This document shows, piece after piece, positions 44,932-53,847 of a stretch of DNA of 64,000 nucleotides. Each line of letters opens with the position of its first letter. Positions within the stretch are counted from its first letter, which is position 1. Source of the DNA: Polyangium sp. 15x6. GTDB taxonomy: Bacteria > Myxococcota_A > Polyangia > Polyangiales > Polyangiaceae. The notes under the pieces were generated by a model that searched no databases, was not told the DNA's origin, and was given only the letters and a program-made list of their open reading frames with translations. The position numbers and the translations under genes were made by a program. The stretch spans positions 1 to 64,000 of the forward strand of contig NZ_JASBQE010000013.1 in assembly GCF_029960785.1 (NCBI RefSeq), in the 5' to 3' direction.

Positions 44932-46608
44932 TCACTTGCGGAACATGCGCAGCATCCGCTGCGTCACGAGGAAACCACCGGCCACGTTGATCGACGCGAG
45001 GAGCACCGCGACGGCGCCGAGCAGGGCCGCCACGGGCGCGCCCCCTCCGCCGCCGTTCGCCGCGAGCAGCATGCCGCCGATCAGGATGATGCCGCTGATC
45101 GCGTTGGTGACGCTCATCAGCGGCGTGTGAAGCGCGGGCGTGACGTTCCAGACGAGGTGCCAGCCGACGACACACGCGAGCAGGAAGACCGTCAGGTGTT
45201 GCACGAGCTCCTGGCTTCCGAAGAGGCCGACGGGCGTGAGGAACCCGAGCGCGAGGACCGTGCCGATCCGCGCGGGCCACGGGCTCTCCGGCACCTCCGG
45301 CTTCGGATGTGCGTGCGCGGGCGGCTTCGGCGCGGGCGCGGGCGCGCCGCCTCGGATCTCGGGGCGCGGCGGCGGCCACTTGAGCTCTCCGTCGAGCAGG
45401 ACCAGCATGCCGCGCTGGATCTCGTCGTCGAGCGAGAGCTCCCACGTCTTCTTTTTGCCCATGATCTCGTCGAGCAGGTTGACGATCGTCATCGCGTAGA
45501 GCTCGCTCGCCTGGCGTGCCATCCGGCTCGTGAGATCGGTGTGGCCCACGATCGTCACGCCGTACCGCTCCACCGTGCGATCGCGCTCGGTGAGCGCGCA
45601 GTTGCCGCCTTGCTCGGCCGCGAGGTCCACGATCACCGAGCCGCGGTGCATGCCCACGACCGCGCCCGAGGTGATGAGCTCGGGCGCCTTTTTCCCGGGG
45701 ATCAGCGCGGTCGTGATGACGATGTCGCTCGTCCGGCAGTGCTCCGCGATGAGCTGCTGCTCGGCCGCGAGGTACGCCTCGCTCACTTCCTTCGCGTAGC
45801 CGCCCTGGCCTTCGCCCGTCTCGCCCTGGAACTCGAACGGGACGAACTCCGCGCCCATGCTCGTGACCTGCTCGCGCACGACCGGACGCGTGTCGAAGGC
45901 CTTCACCATCGCTCCCAGCGCGCGCGCGGCGCCGATCGCCGCGAGCCCCGCGACGCCCGCGCCGATGATGAAGACCTGCGCGGGCTTGATGCGCCCCGCG
46001 GCCGTCACCTGCCCGCCGAGCAGCCGCCCGTAGTGCGATGCCGCCTCGATCACGGCCCGGTAGCCGTTCACGTTCGCCATGGCGCTCAGCGCGTCGAGCT
46101 TCTGCGCGCGCGTGATGCGCGGCACGGCGTCCATCGCGAGCACCGTCGCGTTGCGTTTGGCGAGCCGCTCGACGAGCTCCTTGTTCTGCGCGGGCCAGAG
46201 GAACGAGATGAGCTTTTGCCCGGCGCGGAGCTGATCGGCCTCGTGCTCGCCCGTCTCCGGGTGCGCCCCCGGTGGGCGGACCTTCGTGAGCACGTCGGCC
46301 TCGCGGAACACGTCGGCCGCCTTCGGCACGACGCGCGCGCCTGCCTCGGCGTACGCCGCGTCCTCGAACCCGGCCGACGCGCCGGCCCCGCTCTCGAGGA
46401 TCACCTCGAGGCCCATCTTCACGAGCCGCCCGACGGACGCCGGCGTCGCGGCCACCCGCCGCTCGCGCGGCTCGATCTCCTTCAGCACGCCGATGGAGAC
46501 CTTCCCCGCGCCTTCGGCCTCCTTCGCCGAGCTCCCTGGCTTCTGTGCCCCGCTCGCCGGCTCCGCGGGAAGCACGGCGTTCGCACCCGCCTTCACTTCT
46601 TCGACCAT
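44932..46608 (-). CDS. pntA: NAD(P) transhydrogenase subunit alpha
   Basis: 558 aa, a full-length alpha subunit like that of E. coli, not the split form. A ~35-residue Ala/Glu-rich lead precedes domain I (VSIGVLKEIEPRERRVAATP, IIGAGVAGLAAIGAARALGA for NAD binding, MHRGSVIVDLAAEQGGN and RMARQASELYAMTIVNLLDE). A Pro-rich linker leads to four membrane segments (FLTPVGLFGSQELVQHLTVF, VGWHLVWNVTPALHTPLMSV, TNAISGIILIGGMLL). It is first in the run pntA-pntB-IMPase-DUF6891 and divergent from a methyltransferase-like gene. Confidence 0.96.
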   Translation of the reverse strand: MVEEVKAGANAVLPAEPASGAQKPGSSAKEAEGAGKVSIGVLKEIEPRERRVAATPASVGRLVKMGLEVILESGAGASAGFEDAAYAEAGARVVPKAADVFREADVLTKVRPPGAHPETGEHEADQLRAGQKLISFLWPAQNKELVERLAKRNATVLAMDAVPRITRAQKLDALSAMANVNGYRAVIEAASHYGRLLGGQVTAAGRIKPAQVFIIGAGVAGLAAIGAARALGAMVKAFDTRPVVREQVTSMGAEFVPFEFQGETGEGQGGYAKEVSEAYLAAEQQLIAEHCRTSDIVITTALIPGKKAPELITSGAVVGMHRGSVIVDLAAEQGGNCALTERDRTVERYGVTIVGHTDLTSRMARQASELYAMTIVNLLDEIMGKKKTWELSLDDEIQRGMLVLLDGELKWPPPRPEIRGGAPAPAPKPPAHAHPKPEVPESPWPARIGTVLALGFLTPVGLFGSQELVQHLTVFLLACVVGWHLVWNVTPALHTPLMSVTNAISGIILIGGMLLAANGGGGGAPVAALLGAVAVLLASINVAGGFLVTQRMLRMFRK

Positions 46609-46657
46609 TGCGGCGCGCAGTGTACGAGAAATCGTCCGCGCGGGGTAAACTCCGGCG

Positions 46658-47311
46658 GTGGTTAACGTCGTTCGTGTCCTCGAAGAGGCCGGTCAGACGC
46701 TCGTGCTGCGTGATCTCGGCACGCATCACGAGCTCCTGCTCGGCCAAACTCCCATCCTTTCCAGCAAAGCCCTGGAAACCGAGCGGGCGTTCGGCGCCCT
46801 CGCCGGGACCGCCCGGGACGACCGTTCGCCGCGGACGATCCTGATCGGCGGGCTCGGGTTCGGCGCGACGCTCGCCGCGGCGCTCGCGGCCGTGGGCCCC
46901 GAGACGCGCGTGATCGTCGTGGAAAAACTTCGCGCCGTGGCGGAGATCGTGCGTGGCGAGCTCTCGCACGTGGCGCCGGGCGTGCTCGACGATCCGCGCG
47001 TCGAGCTCGTGCACGCCGACGTCGCCGAGGAGATCGGCCGTCGTTCGAACCTCGACGCCATCCTGCTCGACGTCGACAACGGCCCGGGCTGGGCGTCGTT
47101 CCGAACGAACGCGCGCCTCTACACGCAGGCGGGCTTGCGCCTCGCCTGGGACGCGCTCCGGCCCGGCGGCGCCTACGCCGTGTGGAGCGGCTATCCCGCC
47201 GACGCCTTCCTCGCCGAGCTCCGCAAGTCCGGCTTCGCGCCCTCGATCGTGCCGCTCCACGAGCGCGGCGTCGTGCGCGCGCGGGCGTACGTGGGGAGGC
47301 GACCCGGTTGA
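46658..47311 (+). CDS. Spermidine-synthase-like methyltransferase-fold protein
   Basis: 217 aa from GTG 46658. Rossmann core with TILIGGLGFGATLAAALAAV, ETRVIVVEKLRAVAEIV, ELVHADVAEEIG and DAILLDVDNGPGW, close to the spermidine/spermine synthase-like family but without the N-terminal beta domain and without the aminopropyl acceptor residues clearly in place. Probably an orphan of that family with unknown substrate. It is divergent from pntA with 49 bases between start codons. Confidence 0.8.
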   Translation: MVNVVRVLEEAGQTLVLRDLGTHHELLLGQTPILSSKALETERAFGALAGTARDDRSPRTILIGGLGFGATLAAALAAVGPETRVIVVEKLRAVAEIVRGELSHVAPGVLDDPRVELVHADVAEEIGRRSNLDAILLDVDNGPGWASFRTNARLYTQAGLRLAWDALRPGGAYAVWSGYPADAFLAELRKSGFAPSIVPLHERGVVRARAYVGRRPG

Positions 47312-47505
47312 CGGAGGGTGGGGGAGCGCCGCGCGCCGCGTGCTGCCAGGCATACAGAGGCGCTGGCCAGCCGTTCGTCAATGTCACGTCGGGATGGGGA
47401 GACGGCGGAGCGTGAGCCGTATGGCAAAGCTCGACAGCCATGCCCCGGATCGCTATCCAAGAAAGGTCTGGTGTCCTGGATACCAGAACTTCCTTGGAGG
47501 CTTGT

Positions 47506-48834
47506 ATGCAGCGTTCTTTCCCCGTGATTCCTTCCACGCTCGGCGCGCTCGTGGCGGCAGGCGCCGTGACGCTGGTGCCGTCCACGGCCGCGGCGCTGGG
47601 CAGTGACGGCGCGCACGGCGCATCGGTGGGCCTCACGCTGTCGTATTCGATCGGCGCGCGCGCTGCGTTCGGCATTGGTGGGGACCTGCGGTACACGTAC
47701 TACCAGGACGCACCGGATGGATTCCCGCACGGCTCGTTCGTCGGGCTCGGCGCTTTCTTTCAGGGCACGTATCTGCTCGGCGGCGCGGGTCGCTTCGCGT
47801 TCGGCGCGCATGCGAACATGCTCACCGACGTGGTCTTCGACCTCGACACGGAGCTCGGCGCCACGATCCGGACGAAGTCGGAGGAGGGCGAGGAGCCGGG
47901 CGGCGTCGGGATCCACCTCGGCCTCGTACCGCTCTTCAACCCCCTCATCCTGGAGACGGGCCCCACGTTCCGGGGGAGCATCGCCATCACGCAGGGGATG
48001 CAGAGCGAGTTCATCGTCGGGGGCGACATCCGGGCGCCGGGGCCCTGCGTTTACTTCGATTGCTTCCAGATGGTCTCGGGCCGCCCGCTGCGCCCTGAGC
48101 CGAACGCGGAGGCGACCCTCGCGCCGCTGCTCGTCGGCCCGCCCGATCCCACGCGGCCGAGGACGAAGGGGCGCGCCCTCTCGCGCGGCGCGCAAGAGCG
48201 GCTGCTCTCCCACTGGGCGCGCACGACGAGCGCCGAATGCGCGTCGGTCCCGGCGTTCCGCGCGCTCGCCCGCGACCTCTCGCGCGCGGGCGCGCCGGAT
48301 GCCCTGGTCTCGCGCGCGCTCCTCTCCGCGAAGGAGGAGGCGACGCACACCGCGCTTTGCGCCGCGCTCGCGAACGAATGGTCGCCGGCGCGCCTCTCGC
48401 CCTTGCTCCCATCCATTCCCGAGGGCAGCGATCGAGACCTCGCCTCGCTCCTTCGCAAGCTCGCCCTCGAATCGTTCTGGGACGGCTGCGTCGGCGAGGG
48501 CGCGGCGGCGGCCGAGGCGCGGCGCGCGCTGCGCGACACGACGGACGAGCCCGCGCGCGAGGCGCTCTCCGTGATCGCCCGCGACGAGCAGGGCCACGCG
48601 GAGCTCTCGGAGCGGATCGTCGCGTTTTGCCTCTCCGCCGGAGGCAAGCCGGTCCGGGATGCGCTGGTGGAGAGCGTGGAGCGACGGCGATCGATCGAGG
48701 AGGTGCGTCTCTCTGCGCATGTCGAGGTCGGGGCGGAGGATGCCGAGGCGCGCGAGTTCGGGGTGCCCGCCGCCGACGTCGAGCGAATCGCCCGTGAGGA
48801 AGCGTTCGAGGCGAGCATGCGCCTCGTGGCCTGA
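47506..48834 (+). CDS. Exported protein: beta-barrel-like N-terminal part fused to a ferritin-like domain
   Basis: 442 aa from ATG 47506, with TTGGAGG upstream. Signal peptide (TLGALVAAGAVTLVPSTAAA). Residues ~35-200 look like an outer-membrane barrel (GASVGLTLSYSIGARAAFGI, GDLRYTYYQDAPDG, FGAHANMLTDVVFDLDTELG). Residues ~235-430 are four-helix, ferritin-like, with carboxylate/His motifs TSAECASVPAFRALARD, AKEEATHTALC and ARDEQGHAELSERI, able to bind a di-iron centre. The two parts are each plausible; the combination is unusual. Function unknown. Confidence 0.7.
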   Translation: MQRSFPVIPSTLGALVAAGAVTLVPSTAAALGSDGAHGASVGLTLSYSIGARAAFGIGGDLRYTYYQDAPDGFPHGSFVGLGAFFQGTYLLGGAGRFAFGAHANMLTDVVFDLDTELGATIRTKSEEGEEPGGVGIHLGLVPLFNPLILETGPTFRGSIAITQGMQSEFIVGGDIRAPGPCVYFDCFQMVSGRPLRPEPNAEATLAPLLVGPPDPTRPRTKGRALSRGAQERLLSHWARTTSAECASVPAFRALARDLSRAGAPDALVSRALLSAKEEATHTALCAALANEWSPARLSPLLPSIPEGSDRDLASLLRKLALESFWDGCVGEGAAAAEARRALRDTTDEPAREALSVIARDEQGHAELSERIVAFCLSAGGKPVRDALVESVERRRSIEEVRLSAHVEVGAEDAEAREFGVPAADVERIAREEAFEASMRLVA

Positions 48835-48836
48835 GA

Positions 48837-49544
48837 TCACCGATCTCCGGATCGGAACCGCACCTCTACCTGTTTCGCGCCGAGCGCCTTCGCCAGCGCC
48901 GAGAGCTGCTTCTCGGCCTGCGCCCGCGCGCGGCGCATCACGTCGGGCGTGCGCGCGGCGGCCTCGATCGCGCGTTGGGCTTGCCGGCGCGCGCTCGCTT
49001 CGAGCTGCTCGTTCCGCTTCGCGAGCAGATCCGTCGATCGCGCGAACACGTACGTCCCGTCCTCGTCGAGCATCGCGGAGATCACCTCGGGCTCGGGCAG
49101 ATCGATCCGCGCGACGCCGGTCTTCGGATCGAACGAGACGTCTTGCTCCCGCATCTTGCCGAGATCCACGCCGACGACAGCGCGCCCGACGGCGACGAGG
49201 AGCAGCGCGTCTTTCGCCTCGACGAGCCCGAAGAACGCGCTTTGTCGGTCCGTCAGGTCGACGACCTTCTCCACGTGCACCTCGGCCGTCTCGAGCCGCG
49301 ACACCTCGCGGATCGCGTTGAGCAGGGACGGCGTGGGCCGCTCCGTGATCACGTGATCCGGCGGCGGGAAGAGCAGCTTCGGCCCGAGCACGACGAGCGC
49401 GACGGCGAGCGTCGCTGCCACGAGGTAGGCGAGGAGCCGATACGGGCCGAGGAGCGAACCCAAAAGCTTCAGGGGACGGGGCGAGCGCTCGGAGGAAGGA
49501 TCGGGCACGATGCACAGTGTAGCAGCGACGGGAGGCTGCTCCAT
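48837..49544 (-). CDS. DUF4230 domain membrane-anchored protein
   Basis: 235 aa. One N-terminal membrane anchor (~33-58, LLAYLVAATLAVALVVLGPK), then a DUF4230-type periplasmic domain: LETAEVHVEKVVDL, ALLLVAVGRAVVGVDLGKM, VARIDLPEPEVISAMLDED, and a helical C-terminus (RRQAQRAIEAAARTPDVM) as in this family. Function unknown. Convergent with the ferritin-like fusion gene, two bases apart. Confidence 0.82.
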   Translation of the reverse strand: MEQPPVAATLCIVPDPSSERSPRPLKLLGSLLGPYRLLAYLVAATLAVALVVLGPKLLFPPPDHVITERPTPSLLNAIREVSRLETAEVHVEKVVDLTDRQSAFFGLVEAKDALLLVAVGRAVVGVDLGKMREQDVSFDPKTGVARIDLPEPEVISAMLDEDGTYVFARSTDLLAKRNEQLEASARRQAQRAIEAAARTPDVMRRARAQAEKQLSALAKALGAKQVEVRFRSGDR

Positions 49545-49622
49545 TGGGGGATGCGTCGGGAGCTACGCAGTGGTCGCGCCACGTTCCATGGGAACCTCAC
49601 GCAATCGATTGAAATTCGAGCG

Positions 49623-49651
49623 TTGACAATCCCCGATTTTCGTTCTTCAAT
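49623..49651 (+). promoter_or_regulatory. Possible promoter of the GDSL hydrolase gene
   Basis: TTGACA (49623-49628), a 17-base spacer and TTCAAT (49646-49651), in an AT-richer patch. It implies a ~210-base leader before ATG 49868. No riboswitch-like fold was recognised in that leader, and no gene is seen in 49545-49867. Confidence 0.45.
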
Positions 49652-49867
49652 TGAATCCGGCCCGTGGTTTCCCGCGTCCACGCGCCGGCGCTCCTCGGCT
49701 TTCTTGTTCGATTCACGAGCGAATCGTTGGGCGACGCCTGCGCGTGTTTTGCGTGGGGGATCGCCTCCTCTTCGAGGGTCGCCTCGCCTCTGGCGGCAAG
49801 TTCCGCCTGTGGCGCACCGGGAAGGCTCGCCAGCGTGACGCCGGCGAACAACAAGGAGAGGAATGTC

Positions 49868-50974
49868 ATGCACACCCTGGGAAATTCCGCGGCCCGCCGC
49901 CTCGGTCAGGCCGTTCTTTCGCTCGGCATCCTGCTGGGAGGCCGCGAAGCGCTGGCCAATACTTTGACGCAGAACAGCTCGTGGACGATCGATCGAGCGG
50001 GCACGACGGCAAAATATCGCGTCGTCGCATACGGTGACTCCATCTTCGCGGGCTACAATGGGAGCTTGTCGAACGTCGACAAGCGCGCCGCCACCTGGGT
50101 TCAGGGTGAATATCTCTCGAATAGCTGGAACAGCGACATCGAGGTCATCAGGCGCACGAAGTCCGGCGCGAAGGCCGACGACATCTACAACAACAAGATC
50201 GTCGCCGAAAAATCGCACATGCAGGCGGCGAACACGCGCGTCGTGACGTTCGAGATGTGCGGCAACGACTTCTTGCAGGCGCGCGACAGCTTCGCCGACC
50301 AGTCCGGGACGTGTAACTACGGCGTGCTCGACACGGCGCTCGCGAACTGTACCAAGTACCAGGAGCTCGCGATGCAGTTCATCAACGCGAACGCGAACGC
50401 CGCGACGAAGAAGAAGATGATCATGAACCTCTACTACCCCGGCTACGACGCCGACAACGGCATGTCGAGCTGCACCGACGCATCGGCGGGGCAGAAGGTC
50501 AACAAGCAAACCGCCATGTTCCCGCGCCTGGCGCGCAGCAACTACCGCGCATGCAAGCTCGCGGCGCAATACGGCTTCGACTGCGTCGATGCGTTCGCGG
50601 AGTACATGGGCGCCGATTACGATTCCAACGGCGATGGGAAAATCGACTCGGACGGGCTCCGCTACATCCCGGGCGAAACCGAGGATGCCTACGTGACGCG
50701 TATCACGAGCACGCTGCGCGGCACGATCCGGGACGCGAACAGCCATTTCGAGAACTCGGGGACGAGCTTCGACTACATCCTCTCCGACGACACGCATCCC
50801 TCGTACGCGGGCGGCACCCTTTACGTCGGCCTCTTCGGCGGCACGGGCTCCGGCTCGGGCGCGCCGGAGTATTCGGGCGCGCAGATCGTGGGCGGCAAGA
50901 ACCCGGTCTGGAACCGCTACGGCCACGAGCGCGCGGGCTGGGCGCACTCGCTCTTCAACCCGCTCGCGCCCTGA
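49868..50974 (+). CDS. Secreted SGNH/GDSL-type hydrolase
   Basis: 368 aa from ATG 49868, with AAGGAGAGG upstream. Signal peptide (LGQAVLSLGILLGGREALA). SGNH pattern: block I VVAYGDSIFAGYNG (Ser nucleophile) at ~58, Gly in block II region, block III MCGNDFLQ (GxND) at ~130 and block V SDDTHPSYAG (DxxH) near the end. An EF-hand-like DSNGDGKIDSDG loop at ~257 could bind calcium. Codon and residue use (Asn, Lys, Tyr) differ from neighbours. Extracellular esterase/lipase or acyl hydrolase is likely. The next gene begins seven bases after its stop. Confidence 0.87.
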   Translation: MHTLGNSAARRLGQAVLSLGILLGGREALANTLTQNSSWTIDRAGTTAKYRVVAYGDSIFAGYNGSLSNVDKRAATWVQGEYLSNSWNSDIEVIRRTKSGAKADDIYNNKIVAEKSHMQAANTRVVTFEMCGNDFLQARDSFADQSGTCNYGVLDTALANCTKYQELAMQFINANANAATKKKMIMNLYYPGYDADNGMSSCTDASAGQKVNKQTAMFPRLARSNYRACKLAAQYGFDCVDAFAEYMGADYDSNGDGKIDSDGLRYIPGETEDAYVTRITSTLRGTIRDANSHFENSGTSFDYILSDDTHPSYAGGTLYVGLFGGTGSGSGAPEYSGAQIVGGKNPVWNRYGHERAGWAHSLFNPLAP

Positions 50975-50981
50975 GCGATCC

Positions 50982-51791
50982 ATGACGAACCGACGCCCCG
51001 CCGAGCGCTCGCGTGGAGCCGTCCGACGGTCCGTCGACCGGGACGGCGTCGTCCACGTCGAGCTCCGGCGGGGCGGTCTTCCCATGGGGCCGATCGCGCT
51101 CGGCCTCGTCGCGGCGGGGATCGTCGCGTTTCTGTCGTGGAAATGGCGAGCGGAGACGCCGGCCGAGGTAGCTCCGGGCGCGACGGCGAAGCCCGGACAA
51201 ACCACGGAGGCCCGCGCGCCCGCGCGTCCCAAGGGCGCGCCGACGCTCCGCCTGGCCACGCGAGCCGCCCCCGCGGCGGACGTCGCGCTGAATGCACGCG
51301 TGATCGGCGCTGAGGGTTCCGACCTGGAAGGCGAGGGTGTTCCGGACGAACCTTCCGCTTCTGACGACCCTGCTGGGGCCGCGGAGGAAGGCGCCGGGAA
51401 TCCAGGGGTCGCGTCGAAGAACAAGACGGGCATTCACGCATTCCCCGCGCCGGGGACGAAACGTATCAAGCAAGGCCTCGTCGTCCCCGACGATTTCCCG
51501 CTGCCGCCCGGGTACGTGCGGCATTACCAGGCGACCGACAAGGGCCGGATGCTCGAACCCGTTCTGCTCTACCACCCCGATTACGAGCTCGTCGACGCGA
51601 ACGGGAAGGTGATCGAGATTCCGCCCGATCGTGTCGTCCCGCCGGACATGGCTCCGGAAGGTTTGCCCCTCGCCACGCTGGAGGTCCCGGCGGACGCCTA
51701 CGCGGACCGCGACGAACGCGGCCCCGCCTCGAATGCCGATCCCGGACAAACCGGCGTCGAGGAGGAAAAACCGGCGGACGAAGAGCCATGA
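50982..51791 (+). CDS. Single-pass membrane protein of unknown function, coupled to lnt
   Basis: 269 aa. A basic N-terminus, one membrane segment (~36-55, PIALGLVAAGIVAFLSW), a Pro/Ala/Glu-rich low-complexity stretch to ~150, then a small domain with VVPDDFPLPPGYVRHYQATD, LLYHPDYELVDANGKVIEIP and an acidic tail. No family recognised. Its last four bases (ATGA) overlap the lnt start, so translation is coupled; together with the membrane anchor this suggests a link to envelope or lipoprotein processing. Confidence 0.65.
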   Translation: MTNRRPAERSRGAVRRSVDRDGVVHVELRRGGLPMGPIALGLVAAGIVAFLSWKWRAETPAEVAPGATAKPGQTTEARAPARPKGAPTLRLATRAAPAADVALNARVIGAEGSDLEGEGVPDEPSASDDPAGAAEEGAGNPGVASKNKTGIHAFPAPGTKRIKQGLVVPDDFPLPPGYVRHYQATDKGRMLEPVLLYHPDYELVDANGKVIEIPPDRVVPPDMAPEGLPLATLEVPADAYADRDERGPASNADPGQTGVEEEKPADEEP

Positions 51792-53521
51792 GCGCGCGCC
51801 CCCTCCCGAAGCGCCTGCGCCGATTCTGGACCTCGAAGCGCCTCCGGGATCGGCTCCTCGCCCTCTCGCTCGGCGCATTCGCCTCGGCATACCTATTCGG
51901 CGTTTGCAGCCGCACGGCGGGCTCGTCGTACCTCGCCTGTCTGGTCGCCTTCGTGCCCTGGCTCCTCACGCTGGAGCGCGCCGAGCGCCGTCGCGACGCG
52001 CTTTTTGCCGGCCTCGTGATGAGCGTCTTTTTCGTGGCGCTCGTCTTCCCCTGGTTCCCCGAAACGGCCGCCTCGTACGCGGGCACCTCGCCGAGCCTCG
52101 TCTGGCCGCTCTTTTTGCTCCTCGCGCCCGTGCTCGAACCGCAGTTCGTGGTGTTTGCCCTCGTGCGCCTCGCCGTGCGGCGCGCCGATCGGCCCTACCC
52201 CGCGTTCCGGGCAGCGTTCGCAGCCGCGGCGGCGTACGTCGGCGTCGAGCTCGTTTTTCCCAAGCTTTTTTTCGATACCATCGGGCTCGGCCTCCACCCG
52301 TCCGCGTCGTTGCGCCAGGGGGCCGAGATCGTCGGCGCGCACGGCCTCTCGTTCGTCTTGCTCCTCGTGAACGAGGGCCTCGCGCTCTCGATCGTACGCC
52401 TCGCGCGTGCGCCCAAGGCCCGCGGATTGGCTCATCCGGCCCTGCCGGCGGCGCTCGTGAGCCTCGCCGTCCTCGCCGGCGTGGGGTATGGCCAAGCCCG
52501 GCGCGCGGTGCTCGCCGAGGCGAATGCAAGGCCCGCGATCTCGGTCGGGGTTGTCCAGGCGAACATCACGAACTACGACAAGCTACGCGCCGAAAAGGGC
52601 GCTTTCGAGACCGTCCGCACGATCCTCGACACGCATTTCGAGCTCTCCGACGCGATTCGCAACCGGAAATCGCTCGACCTCCTCGTGTGGCCCGAGACCG
52701 TCTATCCGACGACGTTCGGCGCGCCGAAGAGCGAGGCGGGCGCGGCCTTCGACGAGGAGATCGGCGCCTACGTGGCGAAAACCGGCGTCCCGCTCGTGTT
52801 TGGGTCCTACGAGAGCGAAGGGAACGACGAGTACAACGCGGCGTTTTTCTTGACCAACGAAGCGAATGGCAAGGTCGAGCGCGCTTCCTACCGCAAGCGC
52901 ATGCTCTTTCCATTCACCGAGTGGGTCCCGCCGATGCTCGATTCGCCCTCGCTGCGCAGCATGATGCCCTGGGCGGGGCACTGGAAACGAGGGCCGGGCC
53001 CGGAGGTCGTGCGGGTGGGTTCGTCCGGGCACGACGAGGTCACGGCGCTGCCGCTCATCTGCTATGACGTCCTCTTCCCCGGGTTCGTCGCCGAGGCCGC
53101 GGAGAAGGGCGCGGATCTCATCGTCACGCTTTCGAACGATTCGTGGTTCCCGGACGGTCGCGCCCCGAGGCTTCACCTCGTGTCCGCCGCGTTCCGCAGC
53201 ATCGAGACGCGTCTGCCCCAGGTGCGCGCCACGAACTCCGGCATTTCGGCGATCATCTCCGCCGACGGGGAGATTCTCGCCCGGACGCGTTTCGACGAGG
53301 AGGAGACGCTCGCCGCCGAGGTCCCGCGCGGCGCGCGTATCGTGACGCCAATGATCACGTTCGGGCACCTGCGCGCGCCTGCGTTGCTCGCGCTCGCCGC
53401 GCTCCTCCTCGGGCACGCGTGGTGGTTCAGAGCAGGGCGGCGTAATCCTCGAGCGTCTCGACCGGAACGCCGTACCGAGCGGCGACGTCCTCGAGCCACG
53501 GGCCCCGCCGCCGCGCCATGA
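51788..53521 (+). CDS. lnt: Apolipoprotein N-acyltransferase
   Basis: 577 aa. N-terminal ~6-7 membrane segments, then a nitrilase-type periplasmic domain (~250-490) with the catalytic triad visible: Glu303 in LLVWPETVYPTTF, Lys370 in YRKRMLFPFTEW and Cys425 in LICYDVLFP, plus LSNDSWFPDGRAPRLHL. It transfers the third acyl chain to lipoproteins at the inner membrane. The last ~30 residues are Arg-rich, and the 3' end overlaps a convergent small gene by 95 bases. Confidence 0.9.
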   Translation: MSARPLPKRLRRFWTSKRLRDRLLALSLGAFASAYLFGVCSRTAGSSYLACLVAFVPWLLTLERAERRRDALFAGLVMSVFFVALVFPWFPETAASYAGTSPSLVWPLFLLLAPVLEPQFVVFALVRLAVRRADRPYPAFRAAFAAAAAYVGVELVFPKLFFDTIGLGLHPSASLRQGAEIVGAHGLSFVLLLVNEGLALSIVRLARAPKARGLAHPALPAALVSLAVLAGVGYGQARRAVLAEANARPAISVGVVQANITNYDKLRAEKGAFETVRTILDTHFELSDAIRNRKSLDLLVWPETVYPTTFGAPKSEAGAAFDEEIGAYVAKTGVPLVFGSYESEGNDEYNAAFFLTNEANGKVERASYRKRMLFPFTEWVPPMLDSPSLRSMMPWAGHWKRGPGPEVVRVGSSGHDEVTALPLICYDVLFPGFVAEAAEKGADLIVTLSNDSWFPDGRAPRLHLVSAAFRSIETRLPQVRATNSGISAIISADGEILARTRFDEEETLAAEVPRGARIVTPMITFGHLRAPALLALAALLLGHAWWFRAGRRNPRASRPERRTERRRPRATGPAAAP

Positions 53522-53816
53522 AGAACGCCGCCGCGCGCGCGGCGAGGTGAAACGACCCGCCGAGCGGCCCCCCATAGCCGAGCGCGCCCGTGATCCACGG
53601 GATGTGCCGTCCGAAGAGCTCGAGCTGGAGCTTGCGCAGCAGGAAATAGGCCACGACGCCGAGCACGAGCCCGAGGACGACGCAGGGCACGATGACGAGC
53701 TTGTTCAGGCGTTTGGCGCGCCGCGCGAGCTCCGACGCAGCCTCGGCCTCGGCCTCGGGCCCATGCGGCCTCCCCGGAGAGGCCGTGCGGTATGTCGTCT
53801 CCAGCGTTCCAGCCAT
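53427..53816 (-). CDS. Small membrane protein of unknown function
   Basis: 129 aa. A cytoplasmic acidic/basic N-terminus, one clear membrane segment (~43-60, VPCVVLGLVLGVVAYFLL), and a C-terminal half with FGRHIPWITGALGYGGP and VAARYGVPVETLEDYA. No family recognised. It overlaps the 3' end of lnt on the opposite strand by 95 bases; both frames look genuine. It is last in a minus-strand group of membrane-protein genes. Confidence 0.6.
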   Translation of the reverse strand: MAGTLETTYRTASPGRPHGPEAEAEAASELARRAKRLNKLVIVPCVVLGLVLGVVAYFLLRKLQLELFGRHIPWITGALGYGGPLGGSFHLAARAAAFFMARRRGPWLEDVAARYGVPVETLEDYAALL

Positions 53817-53847
53817 GTGTCCCCCGATTGTATCAGGGGTTCCCGCA

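Noticed and set aside
49597-49875. 92-codon minus-strand frame with a signal-peptide-like start, opposite the leader of the GDSL gene
   Set aside because: The hydrophobic start is followed by random sequence, there is no clear ribosome site, and it overlaps the GDSL start region and promoter.
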